This document shows, one piece after another, positions 41,061 to 49,465 of a stretch of DNA of 64,000 nucleotides. Origin of the DNA: Rhabdochlamydiaceae bacterium (lineage in GTDB: Bacteria; Chlamydiota; Chlamydiia; Chlamydiales; Rhabdochlamydiaceae); NCBI GenBank assembly GCA_019745395.1, contig JAIETG010000007.1:1-64000 (forward strand), in the 5' to 3' direction. The notes beneath the pieces are model-generated. The model did no database searches. It saw only the letters and a list, made by a program, of their open reading frames with translations, and was not told the DNA's origin. Within the stretch, counting starts at the first letter, position 1, and each line of letters opens with the position of its first letter. A program made the translations under genes and the position numbers.

Positions 41061-42647
41061 ATGTCTCGGCTTCTTATTCAATTTTCACATCTTTTTAAAT
41101 CTTTCGGCTCTTTTTCGCTATTCGACGACATCTCTTTGACGATCAATCAAGGGGAGATTTTTGCTCTCATTGGCGAAAATGGTGCGGGAAAAACGACGCT
41201 TTTACAGCTTCTGATGGGCACCGCTTTGCCAGATGCTGGCCATTTCAGCAGAGCTCCCCATTTGACCATTGGGTTTTTGCCGCAGGAGGTCTCTCTACCA
41301 TCCAGCGATATAAGCGCCAAAGCTTATATCGAAGAAGGAGCTCTCTCAGAACTAGAACGACAAATGACGACCTGTTTGGATGATCCTGATCGCTTGCCTG
41401 AGTGGTCAGAGCTCCATGAGCGATACGAGCAACTCGGCGGCTATCAACGCATGCCCATTGAGAAAGTTTTAAAAGGGTTGAAACTAGACGCTTCCTTACT
41501 TGATCTCTCCATGACCACTTTAAGCAGCGGACAAAGAGTCCGCGTGGCATTGGCTAAAGCACTCATTGAAAACCCAGATTTACTGCTGCTTGATGAACCG
41601 ACGAATCACTTGGACATTGAAATGCTGGATTGGCTCGAGGAGATGCTGAGAACTCGAGATGGCGCTACGATCATCGTTTCACACGATCGGAAATTTTTAA
41701 ATGCAACTTGCAACCGGCTGATCGAGATTAAAAATGGCAAGTTGACCTGCTATGGCGGCAATTATGATTTTTATCTGGGAGAGCAGGAGAGGCTTCTAGA
41801 AAGACAGATGAAAGCCTTTGAATCGCAAGAAGAGGAAAGAGCCCTTTTAAAACAGAAAATCAAGGCTGTGACCTTCTCCAAAGGGAAGGCGCCTCCGCCA
41901 AAAGATCGAAACATCATGGCTTACGATCATAGAGGTGAAAAACATCAAAAATCTCTACAGCGCAATTTGGACGTTTTGAAAGCACGGCTTGCCGAAATTG
42001 AGGCCAATCCGCTACCAAACCCAAAACCAAAAAGTATTAGGGGACTGAGATTCCTGCCGACCCCACTCGCTTCAACAGTTGCGATCGAATTGGAACACGT
42101 CTCCAAAGCATTTGGTGAGAAACGACTCTTTTCCGGATTTACTAAAATGATCTGCAAAGGTGATCGGATTGTCTTGACTGGCCCCAATGGCTCTGGGAAA
42201 ACGACTTTGCTTCGATGCATTGCCGGCCTACTGCCAGTGGATGCTGGTCAGATTCGATGTGCGCCAACCGCGAAAATTGCTTACCTGGATCAGGAAGTTG
42301 AATTACTGCCGATGGAACAAACGTCACTTCAGTACTTTGAAAGCAAATTCAGCCTATCTGAAGAAGAGCTGAGGCGCGAATTGCATAAGGCGGCTATTGG
42401 TGGATCTGAGCTCTTGAGCCGTCCATTCTCCACCTTGAGCGTAGGCCAAAGGAAACGCCTCATGCTGCTTTCTTTGATCATGGAGAAGCCCAACGTTCTT
42501 TTGCTGGACGAACCCACCAACCATCTCGATTTTCTGACATTGGAGGCATTTGAAACAGCTCTTCTGAATTTTGAGGGCGCAATTTTGGCCATCTCTCACG
42601 ATTCGACATTTATCGAGAAAATTGCTACTCAGGAGTGGAAACTATGA
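41061..42647 (+). CDS. ABC-F type ATPase (ribosome-protection/translation factor class)
   Basis: 528 residues, two ABC modules with no transmembrane segments. Module 1: Walker A GENGAGKTTLL, signature LSSGQRVRVALAKALIENPDLLLLDEPTNHLD. A charged inter-domain linker follows (~245-310, EEERALLKQKIKAVTFSKGK). Module 2: Walker A GPNGSGKTTLLRC, signature LSVGQRKRLML then LLLDEPTNHLD. Many ABC-F members act at the ribosomal E/P site, and some give antibiotic resistance. The short linker and compact C-terminus resemble Vga/Msr/Uup-like groups, without further resolution. The leader hairpin supports inducible expression. Confidence 0.88.
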   Translation: MSRLLIQFSHLFKSFGSFSLFDDISLTINQGEIFALIGENGAGKTTLLQLLMGTALPDAGHFSRAPHLTIGFLPQEVSLPSSDISAKAYIEEGALSELERQMTTCLDDPDRLPEWSELHERYEQLGGYQRMPIEKVLKGLKLDASLLDLSMTTLSSGQRVRVALAKALIENPDLLLLDEPTNHLDIEMLDWLEEMLRTRDGATIIVSHDRKFLNATCNRLIEIKNGKLTCYGGNYDFYLGEQERLLERQMKAFESQEEERALLKQKIKAVTFSKGKAPPPKDRNIMAYDHRGEKHQKSLQRNLDVLKARLAEIEANPLPNPKPKSIRGLRFLPTPLASTVAIELEHVSKAFGEKRLFSGFTKMICKGDRIVLTGPNGSGKTTLLRCIAGLLPVDAGQIRCAPTAKIAYLDQEVELLPMEQTSLQYFESKFSLSEEELRRELHKAAIGGSELLSRPFSTLSVGQRKRLMLLSLIMEKPNVLLLDEPTNHLDFLTLEAFETALLNFEGAILAISHDSTFIEKIATQEWKL

Positions 42648-43753
42648 AAATATTATTGGATCAATTTATTGCTGACGCGATCAAGATCCGTCACCACCTT
42701 CATCGAATTCCTGAATTGCAGTATGAAGAGCGGAAAACCGGCGCGTTCATTGCATCGACCCTAAGATCGTATGGCTATGAAATTCAAGAAGGAATAGGCA
42801 AGACTGGGATTGTGGTCATTCTCGATTCGGGAAAGCCGGGAAAAACTATTGCCTTTCGAGCGGATATAGATGCCCTACCTATCTCTGAAGCAACAGGGAG
42901 CGCTCATCAATCCACCCATCCTGGAGTTATGCATGCCTGCGGGCATGATGGCCATACTGCTACGCTTCTTTTGGTCGCCAGGATTTTGCAGCAAATCAAA
43001 CCCCAGCTTAGAGGCAAGATCAAGCTCATATTTCAGCCTGCTGAAGAGGGCGGGAATGGATCAAGCGCAATGATTCAAGATGGCGTTTTAAAACATCCAT
43101 CTGTCGATGCCATCTTCGGCTACCACAATTGGCCTGGACTTCCCCTAAACTCGATCGCTACCCGGGCAGGCTGTATCCTTGCTGGTAGCGGGAGATTTGA
43201 GATCACAATTCACGGGAAAAGGGCGCATCTTTCCAATCCCAAAGATGCGATCAATCCCGTGACGATCGGAGTTGGCATAGTCAAAGAGATTGAAGCTCTA
43301 TCCATTCCCATGACAGTGATCAATCTGCTTGGATTCAATAGCGGAGATTGGAAACAAGGAACATCAGAACGGACAGAAATTGTTGGATGCTACTTTGTCG
43401 AAGGAGAAGAAGCTTATCTGCAACTCAAGCAACGAATCGAATCGATTGTAGGGGAACATGGAACCGTAACCTTCCATGAATTTCAGTCGGCAACCGTGAA
43501 TACTCCTCAGGAAACAGAACAGGTCTTTTTTGCAGCGCGAAAAGCTGAGATAAAAGACGTCCAACGACTTGAGAGCTGTAAAATGGCTGCTGAAGATTTC
43601 TCCGAATATCTAAAGTATGTGCCAGGCTGTTATTTCTTAATGGGAGCAGGAGAGAGAACAGCTTCTCTTCATACCCCTTTTTATGACTTCCCCGATGAAA
43701 TCTTAACCACAGCTGCCCAAATGTTTCTGCAAATTGCCATGGAGAATCATTAA
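42644..43753 (+). CDS. M20 family amidohydrolase
   Basis: 369 residues from ATG 42644, overlapping the ABC-F stop (ATGA). M20D features: HHLHRIPELQYEERKT, FRADIDALPISEATG, metal-site MHACGHDGHTATLL and the catalytic/metal pair FQPAEEGGNGSSAMI, then a dimerisation domain (SGRFEITIHGKRAHLSNP) and SLHTPFYDFPDEIL. Homologues include hippurate and N-acyl-amino-acid hydrolases. It acts in the cytosol on N-acylated amino acids. Coupling to an ABC-F gene is unusual; together they could inactivate and resist an acylated antimicrobial, which is speculative. Confidence 0.9.
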   Translation: MKILLDQFIADAIKIRHHLHRIPELQYEERKTGAFIASTLRSYGYEIQEGIGKTGIVVILDSGKPGKTIAFRADIDALPISEATGSAHQSTHPGVMHACGHDGHTATLLLVARILQQIKPQLRGKIKLIFQPAEEGGNGSSAMIQDGVLKHPSVDAIFGYHNWPGLPLNSIATRAGCILAGSGRFEITIHGKRAHLSNPKDAINPVTIGVGIVKEIEALSIPMTVINLLGFNSGDWKQGTSERTEIVGCYFVEGEEAYLQLKQRIESIVGEHGTVTFHEFQSATVNTPQETEQVFFAARKAEIKDVQRLESCKMAAEDFSEYLKYVPGCYFLMGAGERTASLHTPFYDFPDEILTTAAQMFLQIAMENH

Positions 43754-43760
43754 CACCTGC

Positions 43761-44102
43761 TCAAGAGAGTTCGCTTAAGGCTGTTTCTTGGGCAATCCAA
43801 GCCAAATAACGAGGGGTTCCCTGAACAATGTCAACCTGCAAAATTTCTGGAACCTCATAGCTACAATGCTTTTGAATATAACTCTGGACCGCATCAAAAT
43901 GCTTGAGGGCAGTTTTGAAAATGACTTTTACCTCTTGACTCTCTTCAATTTTCCCTTCCCATCGATAGATTGATTCGACTTCGGGAAAAATAGATGCGCA
44001 GGCAATAAGCCGTTGATCCAGTAATCCATGAATGATCTTTTTGGCCTCTTGTTTATCCCGACACGTCCAGAAGATGTAGATTATGTCTATTCTGGATGTC
44101 AT
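43761..44102 (-). CDS. cutA: CutA1 divalent-ion tolerance protein
   Basis: 113 residues from ATG 44102, overlapping the stop of the upstream GNAT (ATGA). Full CutA1 fold: IIYIFWTCRDKQEAKKIIHGLLDQRLIACASIFPEVESIYRWEGKIEES and YIQKHCSYEVPEILQVDIVQGTPRYLAWI. A homotrimeric cytosolic protein named for copper tolerance, with unclear physiological role. Third gene of a minus-strand operon (methyltransferase, GNAT, cutA). Confidence 0.93.
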   Translation of the reverse strand: MTSRIDIIYIFWTCRDKQEAKKIIHGLLDQRLIACASIFPEVESIYRWEGKIEESQEVKVIFKTALKHFDAVQSYIQKHCSYEVPEILQVDIVQGTPRYLAWIAQETALSELS

Positions 44103-44635
44103 TCCGCTATTTTCCAATAAGCTTCTTTTTCCATACGGATCAGGAGTAGATCTTTTCGCAAGGTCCCTCCAATTTTTTCATAGAAGGCAATAGCCTCTTC
44201 ATTCCAATCAAAAGCATGCCATTCCATTCGACAACACCCAACCTCTTTTGCATAGCATGCTAATTGCTTCAATAAACCGGAACCAATGCCTTGCCCACGC
44301 TCTGAAGGTTTTACATAGAGATCATCCACATAGAGAAATGGCGTTCCTTGATGCCCAGAATAGGCATAAGAGTAAAGAGCGTATCCAACAACCCCCTTTT
44401 CATTTTCTGCCAACTCAACATGAAAGTAGGAGGTTTGCCCAAAGCCATACTTTTCTAAGTTTGCCTTAGTAACTGGCAAAGTCACTAGATCCTTACCTTC
44501 AAATACAGCAAGATCACAAACCAGCTCATAAAGAACATTCAAATCTTCTACCCTCGCCGGACGAGTTTGAAAGGGCAAAAGATCAGCATGTAAGCAAGCT
44601 CCAACTAGGAGAAGCAACCCAATGATAATTTTCAT
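44099..44635 (-). CDS. GNAT acetyltransferase with signal peptide
   Basis: 178 residues. A signal-like leader MKIIIGLLLLVGACLHADL precedes a diamine-acetyltransferase-like GNAT: TRPARVEDLNVLYELVCDLAVFE, LYVDDLYVKPSERGQGIGSGLLKQLA (acetyl-CoA loop ERGQGIG) and CCRMEWHAFDWNEEAIAFYEKIGG. The enzyme core resembles spermidine/thialysine acetyltransferases (SAT family), which are cytosolic elsewhere. Coupled by ATGA overlaps on both sides. Delivery to host cytoplasm to acetylate polyamines or amines would be consistent, but is inference. Confidence 0.85.
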   Translation of the reverse strand: MKIIIGLLLLVGACLHADLLPFQTRPARVEDLNVLYELVCDLAVFEGKDLVTLPVTKANLEKYGFGQTSYFHVELAENEKGVVGYALYSYAYSGHQGTPFLYVDDLYVKPSERGQGIGSGLLKQLACYAKEVGCCRMEWHAFDWNEEAIAFYEKIGGTLRKDLLLIRMEKEAYWKIAE

Positions 44636-45474
44636 TTTGTTGCCTCAACCTCCAAACGAGTCACAATAAAACTCACTTGGCCCTGGTCATCTACAGGAAG
44701 AATTTGAAGATAGCAGTCAACTAACTCTGTAAGAAAAGCATCTTTTAGATCGGCAGAAAGAGGTCTTAAATAGGGGAACCATTGTTTTAGAAATCCTTGA
44801 AATACAGCTCTCGAAGGAAACCTCTCGTGTTTTGTCATTGTTTCTAATCGATCCGGAGAAAAATGAGCATTCACAAGTAAGTCTCTATATTCCTCTGGCT
44901 GATAGAATTTCCAAGGAGCTGAAAATTGAGTAAAATATTTTTCCCATTTCCTTGAAGAAATTGTTTTGCTTAACGCTTTTTCCATTGCATCTGGAAGGCC
45001 GGTCGGCATTTGAATACAAAGTCTCCCTCCAGGCTTAAGGGCTTTCTCAAAACGTTCCAATGCTTGTTTTTGTTCTAGTACCCATTGCATAACCGTAAAA
45101 GAAGTGATCAGGTCGAATTTTTCGTGAAAATTGACTTGCGCTGCACCCTGAACGAGAAATGAGAGGGTTGGATAGTTGGAAAATGCCGCGTTCGCAAAAT
45201 CTATCATCGAAGGAGAAATATCAACCCCGACAATTTCTGCATCGGGGAGTGCGCGAGCCATAGCAGCAGTGATTTTACCATCTCCACATCCAACATCGAG
45301 AATAGCAGAAGCATTGTGCAAATCGAGAGTGGCTATGAAGTCTTCAGCAGAAGATTTCTGTGACTCAGAGTTCTTGGCATATTCATCCCCTTTCCAAGGA
45401 TCTTTAACTGGAGCTGCGCAAAGAGATGAAAGGACTATTGCCCCTAAAAAGATTGAAAAGGAAAATACATTCAT
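44632..45474 (-). CDS. Methyltransferase with signal peptide (paralogue of 30491-31351)
   Basis: 280 residues. Leader MNVFSFSIFLGAIVLSSLCAAP with a plausible cleavage after CAA. SAM-binding fold: ASAILDVGCGDGKITAAMARALP (motif I), VGVDISPSMIDFANAAF (motif II), FDLITSFTVMQWVLEQ, LKPGGRLCIQMP. C-terminal features match trans-aconitate methyltransferase-like proteins and the paralogue at 30491. First gene of the methyltransferase-GNAT-cutA operon, with four-base overlap to the next gene. Confidence 0.83.
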   Translation of the reverse strand: MNVFSFSIFLGAIVLSSLCAAPVKDPWKGDEYAKNSESQKSSAEDFIATLDLHNASAILDVGCGDGKITAAMARALPDAEIVGVDISPSMIDFANAAFSNYPTLSFLVQGAAQVNFHEKFDLITSFTVMQWVLEQKQALERFEKALKPGGRLCIQMPTGLPDAMEKALSKTISSRKWEKYFTQFSAPWKFYQPEEYRDLLVNAHFSPDRLETMTKHERFPSRAVFQGFLKQWFPYLRPLSADLKDAFLTELVDCYLQILPVDDQGQVSFIVTRLEVEATK

Positions 45475-45634
45475 AATACCTCAACTTAGCCTGTATGAAG
45501 CAAACCTTTATAGTTGAACTCTCATTTTACAAGCAAACTTTCCTTAATTTTCCTAAGTGCCTCTAGCCTATACATCATTCCCTTCCAAAACGGGGGAGGA
45601 TTTTTTTCAAAGAATTCAAAAACTGAAAGATATC

Positions 45635-46807
45635 TCATGAGTGAGAGCGCAGATTGCGGAAGTACTCAGCCGCGCTTTCGGATTCCTGAACTGCAATTCT
45701 TGCCCTGGCAAACATCTCTCGTTCATATTTCTCTATCAATATCGGCCAACCGACAGGCTCCTGCGAAGAAGCTAACAGTGTTGATAATACTCTGGCGTCT
45801 TCGAGCGCATTATTCCCGCCTAGTCCTCGTTCTGTAGGCATAGCATGAGCTGAATCGCCAACAAGAGTGACTCTGCCTGTTGGAGCCATAGGAAATTGGT
45901 CAGAGTCAGGAAATTGAGTAGTGCTTACAAGCCAAGGCGCCATTATCCCTTCCGCCGGAGTATCGTATACCAGCTTTTTCAAGCTTTCATGCCAAGGTTC
46001 ATTTTTCATCAACTGCTTGCAATGATCCAATATTCTCGTGCGGTATTCCAATCCCTGATCGAACTGATACCAAGGCGCATTTCGATTTTTTACTTCTTCC
46101 GAGAATGCCCAAAAAACTGTAGGACTTCTATCAGCCCGTTCTGAAAAGCACACTCCCATGTAATGAGAATTAGGTCCCAGAAAACGAACCAATCCTGTTT
46201 TGTTTAAAGGAAGAAGCATGTCCCACTCTGGCGTACGGTCAATCTGCCCTCCTAAGATGGCGCGGTTGCTGTCAGTTACCTTTGGAATTGATCCAAGCCT
46301 GTCCCCGTATATTGATGGCAAGAGTTCTCTTACGATTGATCCTCCTCCATCGCATCCAACAAGCAAATCTCCATCGGCATATGATCCATCTGCAAAATGA
46401 GCAATCACTTGGTCGCCATTATCTTCAAACATGACAAGACGCTTGTTCCATTTAATGTCGATCCCTTCCTGCAAAAGAGCCCTCAATTCTGAACGGAGGA
46501 ACTGGACGGCAGCATCCTGCCCTTGCGGGACACTGAAAAAGGGGTCCATCTTTTCATTGGCACAGGTAAATCCATCTCCCACATCAGCAACCTTCGCCAT
46601 GGACAAATGACCCATTTTTTTAGGCGTGAGTAATGCAGCTAATGCATGCATTCCCAGCGACCGAATTGAAATCCGATATCCCTGTAGTCTACTTGTAGGG
46701 CTCTCATCCCTTTCAAAAACTGTGGGATGAAAGCCAGCTTTGACAAGACCTTGAGCCAAAGCCAATCCGCCAAGCCCCGCTCCAATGATTAATATTTTGT
46801 TTTGCAT
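45635..46807 (-). CDS. FAD-dependent monooxygenase (TetX/PgaE-like)
   Basis: 390 residues from ATG 46807, two bases past the PadR stop. FAD-binding motifs: KILIIGAGLGGLALAQGLVKAGF (GxGxxG), DLLVGCDGGGSIVRELL (DG motif) and RVTLVGDSAHAMPTERGLGGNNALEDA (GD motif). This is the class A flavoprotein monooxygenase family that hydroxylates aromatic or polyketide substrates and includes the tetracycline-inactivating TetX. Substrate unknown. Co-transcribed with and presumably controlled by the PadR repressor directly upstream. Confidence 0.88.
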   Translation of the reverse strand: MQNKILIIGAGLGGLALAQGLVKAGFHPTVFERDESPTSRLQGYRISIRSLGMHALAALLTPKKMGHLSMAKVADVGDGFTCANEKMDPFFSVPQGQDAAVQFLRSELRALLQEGIDIKWNKRLVMFEDNGDQVIAHFADGSYADGDLLVGCDGGGSIVRELLPSIYGDRLGSIPKVTDSNRAILGGQIDRTPEWDMLLPLNKTGLVRFLGPNSHYMGVCFSERADRSPTVFWAFSEEVKNRNAPWYQFDQGLEYRTRILDHCKQLMKNEPWHESLKKLVYDTPAEGIMAPWLVSTTQFPDSDQFPMAPTGRVTLVGDSAHAMPTERGLGGNNALEDARVLSTLLASSQEPVGWPILIEKYEREMFARARIAVQESESAAEYFRNLRSHS

Positions 46808-46808
46808 T

Positions 46809-47330
46809 TCATTTACCCTTCTCATCATTTAACCATTGAATTTCTGATTCAAGGAGAACGATTCCGTATCTCAATGCTTTAAGGCGAATCGCTTTACGAG
46901 GCGAATCAACTATGCCCTCTAATCTCTCTTCGATTTTCTTGTATTCTTCGTAGATCTTTTCGATTTTTTCTAATCTTTCTTCAAACAACCGGATCATCTC
47001 TTTTTGATCCGTGACAAAAAAGAGTTTAAGGAGAAACTCGTTGCGCGGAGTTTCCGATCCAGTCGGGCTTTCAAACCAATTCTTAAATTCCTCCTGGCCT
47101 GGCTCCCTAATCGAAAAGACCTCTTTCTTTTTCTTTCCCACATAGGCGATCTTGGATAGTACCTTTCCTTCTTTAGCCAAAACCTTCAGCATGGGATAGA
47201 GCGTCGAATCGGATTCCCGCCAAAAATAAACCGTCGACCTCCCCATTAGAGATTTGATCTCATATCCAGTTTTGGGACCTTCAAGGAGCATTCCCAAAAT
47301 AGCGTATCTTGTTTTGTTGACTAATTTCAT
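46809..47330 (-). CDS. PadR family transcriptional regulator
   Basis: 173 residues from ATG 47330. PadR winged helix: NKTRYAILGMLLEGPKTGYEIKSLM, then SDSTLYPMLKVLAKEGKVLSK and KKKEVFSIREPGQEEFKNWF. The C-terminal region is a long helical dimerisation domain (LEKIEKIYEEYKKIEERLEG). PadR repressors control phenolic-acid or drug-responsive genes. Two inverted repeats upstream (47370-47390 and 47433-47452) are candidate operators. Operon partner is the FAD monooxygenase. Confidence 0.9.
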   Translation of the reverse strand: MKLVNKTRYAILGMLLEGPKTGYEIKSLMGRSTVYFWRESDSTLYPMLKVLAKEGKVLSKIAYVGKKKKEVFSIREPGQEEFKNWFESPTGSETPRNEFLLKLFFVTDQKEMIRLFEERLEKIEKIYEEYKKIEERLEGIVDSPRKAIRLKALRYGIVLLESEIQWLNDEKGK

Positions 47331-47369
47331 CAGAAATACCCAGTTACTGGGCATTTTGCCACAAGGGCC

Positions 47370-47390
47370 GATTTACAAGCTATGTAAATC
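47370..47390. promoter_or_regulatory. Inverted repeat upstream of padR
   Basis: GATTTACA-agcta-TGTAAATC, perfect eight-base arms, 40 bases before the PadR ATG. The TTTACA...TGTAAA pattern and its position suggest an autoregulatory site. Confidence 0.55.
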
Positions 47391-47419
47391 AATTTTTGAT
47401 CAAATTAACTCGTAACCTA

Positions 47420-47452
47420 TTGACTTTACCCCTGTATAACACATATTATACA
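47420..47452 (+). promoter_or_regulatory. Plus-strand promoter with palindrome (possible PadR operator)
   Basis: TTGACT at 47420-47425 and TATTAT at 47444-47449 are spaced 18 bases. Overlapping the -10 region is the palindrome TGTATAA-cacata-TTATACA (47433-47452), resembling the ATGTAT...ATACAT sites bound by PadR proteins. It would drive the small ORF at 47491 and possibly the hydrolase at 47690. Confidence 0.5.
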
Positions 47453-47490
47453 CCTTGATTTACCCATCAAATTCTCAAGGAAACTGTTAA

Positions 47491-47637
47491 ATGAACGAGT
47501 TGAAGATGGACGGGCTGGCGCATGTAAAAAACACTGCAGCCAAGGAAATCATATCGAACTCGGACAAGTTTTACAGAAAACCGCTGAATGTTTGGAAATT
47601 GCAAGCGAATGCCAAGAAAATATTTGCAGTTGACTAA
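47491..47637 (+). CDS. Small ORF of 48 residues behind a palindromic promoter
   Basis: ATG with AAGGAAA about eight bases upstream, 48 residues, ending KKIFAVD. Lys-rich and without a signal peptide or membrane segment; no family recognised. Support is the ribosome site and the promoter 45 bases upstream. It could equally be a decayed gene remnant. Confidence 0.35.
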   Translation: MNELKMDGLAHVKNTAAKEIISNSDKFYRKPLNVWKLQANAKKIFAVD

Positions 47638-47689
47638 GAATCAATGAATTGGCATCATAACCCTCCCGTTTCAACCCACGAGGTAATTA

Positions 47690-49456
47690 ATGTCTGTTCT
47701 CTTTCTCTCTTGTTGCCTTGCGACAACGTTGCTGAATCAACCACATCTATCGATTACGCAGCCTGCTGGGCAAACAATAGATCGAGAAATACACATTCAA
47801 GTTGAAAATCTTACACCTTCCCAAGAGATAGAACTACAAGCTGAAGCTGAAGACCAACAAGGAGATATTTGGTTTTCTAGCGCTATTTTTCATGCAGACG
47901 CGAACGGTCAAGTAGACGTAGCCTCAGCTTCACCAACTGAGAATTCTTCCTATGAGGGTATCGATGGAATGGGGCTTTTTTGGTCTATGCTTCCAGCTTC
48001 TGGGGATACAGCGGCCAGTTTCAAATGTAAAAATGATACGATTCCTGTTAAAGTTAAGCTCTACGTCGCTGATGATTTGGCGGCCAAAGAAACAGTGACT
48101 CGTTATCTCAAAGCCCCAGATGTCAAAAGAATCGATGTTAGAGAAAATGGCCTCGTAGGCGTTCTATTTCTCCCGCAATCAGAGAGACCTCTCCCTGTGA
48201 TCATCACACTGAGTGGATCAAATGGCGGGCTGAGTGAAAACAGAGCAAAGCTTCTTGCTTCGAATGGATTTGCTGTATTCGCTCTCGGATATTTCGGCGT
48301 TGATGGCCTGCCCGCCAATCTACAGGATATTCCTCTGGAATATTTTGAAACTGCTTTTGCATGGCTGAAAGAGCAGCCTAATCTTGACTCGTCACGTGTT
48401 GGCCTATATGGGGCTTCAAGAGGGGCCGAGCTGTCTTTGATTCTCGGATCATTTTTCCCAAATTCAGTACAGGCAATCGTCGCCATCGTTCCAAGCAGTG
48501 TAGTATACGGGGGCTTAAGTGAAACACCTGTAAATGCATGGATCTATCAAGGCAAACCTATTCTTCCTTTTGCTCCCGTTCCACAGACAGATTTTGCAGA
48601 TGGCAAGGGCAAAATTCCCGAAAATCCAGCCAATACTCGTCAGAACTTTTTGGAAGGAATGAAAAATGAGGTCGCTTTTGCTGCGGCCTCAATTCCCGTT
48701 GAAAACATTCGCTGTCCTATTCTCCTTGTTTCTGGAGGAGATGACCAGATGTGGCCATCAGATCTCTATGTACAACAGATCATGAATCGCCTTACAAAGA
48801 CTCACTCCTCAATTATCTGCCGTTATTTGCACTATCCGGATGCTGGGCACGGGATTAACATTCCGAATCTCCCCATTCCTGGACCCACGTATTATCATCC
48901 AGTTGGGAAACTTTGGTTTTCTATGGGAGGGACTCGCGCCGCAGATGCTAGAGCAAGCGGCGATGCCTGGAACAAATTAGTCGCTTTTTTTCATGAATCC
49001 TTAGGCGACAGGGCCAATCATATGCAGCAAAGCAATCAAGAAAAATTCGCTGCTCTAAGAGGGTTTCAGTTGCCAATAGATCAATATGCGATCACTGGTA
49101 GCGGACCTCTCGGTATTCGCAATCTGAAAGCAATAGGTGACATCGATATCATCGTCACCCCCAAATTATGGACCATACTCGCTGAAAAGTACGGCATAAC
49201 TGACGAAAATGGGGTGAGAAAAATTATTTTGCTAGGAGGGATTGTTGAAGCATTTGCAGAAGGTTCATTTTATACCGCACCAGCAGACCCACAAGCCCCG
49301 ACTATAGCTTCCCGCATAAAGGACGTAGAAATCATCGATGGACTCCCATTTGATTCCATTGAAAACGTGCTATACTACAAACGTAAAGATGCACGAGAAA
49401 AAGACTTAAAAGATATTCTTCTCATCGAACAATGGATGAGAATACAAAAATCGTAA
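47690..49456 (+). CDS. Secreted BAAT-type acyl hydrolase fused to a nucleotidyltransferase-like domain
   Basis: 588 residues. The short hydrophobic start (MSVLFLSCCLATTLL) looks like a signal peptide. Residues ~18-140: BAAT N-terminal beta-sandwich (SITQPAGQTIDREIHIQVEN). Residues ~150-440: alpha/beta hydrolase with GASRGAELSLILG (Ser nucleophile), SGGDDQMWP and DAGHGI, paralogous to the gene at 38808. Residues ~455-588 contain GSGPLGIRNLKAIGDIDIIVTP and end with REKDLKDILLIEQW, resembling a pol-beta-type nucleotidyltransferase (G-S/G plus DID). This three-part fusion is unusual. Which activity is real cannot be decided from sequence. Confidence 0.78.
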   Translation: MSVLFLSCCLATTLLNQPHLSITQPAGQTIDREIHIQVENLTPSQEIELQAEAEDQQGDIWFSSAIFHADANGQVDVASASPTENSSYEGIDGMGLFWSMLPASGDTAASFKCKNDTIPVKVKLYVADDLAAKETVTRYLKAPDVKRIDVRENGLVGVLFLPQSERPLPVIITLSGSNGGLSENRAKLLASNGFAVFALGYFGVDGLPANLQDIPLEYFETAFAWLKEQPNLDSSRVGLYGASRGAELSLILGSFFPNSVQAIVAIVPSSVVYGGLSETPVNAWIYQGKPILPFAPVPQTDFADGKGKIPENPANTRQNFLEGMKNEVAFAAASIPVENIRCPILLVSGGDDQMWPSDLYVQQIMNRLTKTHSSIICRYLHYPDAGHGINIPNLPIPGPTYYHPVGKLWFSMGGTRAADARASGDAWNKLVAFFHESLGDRANHMQQSNQEKFAALRGFQLPIDQYAITGSGPLGIRNLKAIGDIDIIVTPKLWTILAEKYGITDENGVRKIILLGGIVEAFAEGSFYTAPADPQAPTIASRIKDVEIIDGLPFDSIENVLYYKRKDAREKDLKDILLIEQWMRIQKS

Positions 49457-49465
49457 GAAAGACCT

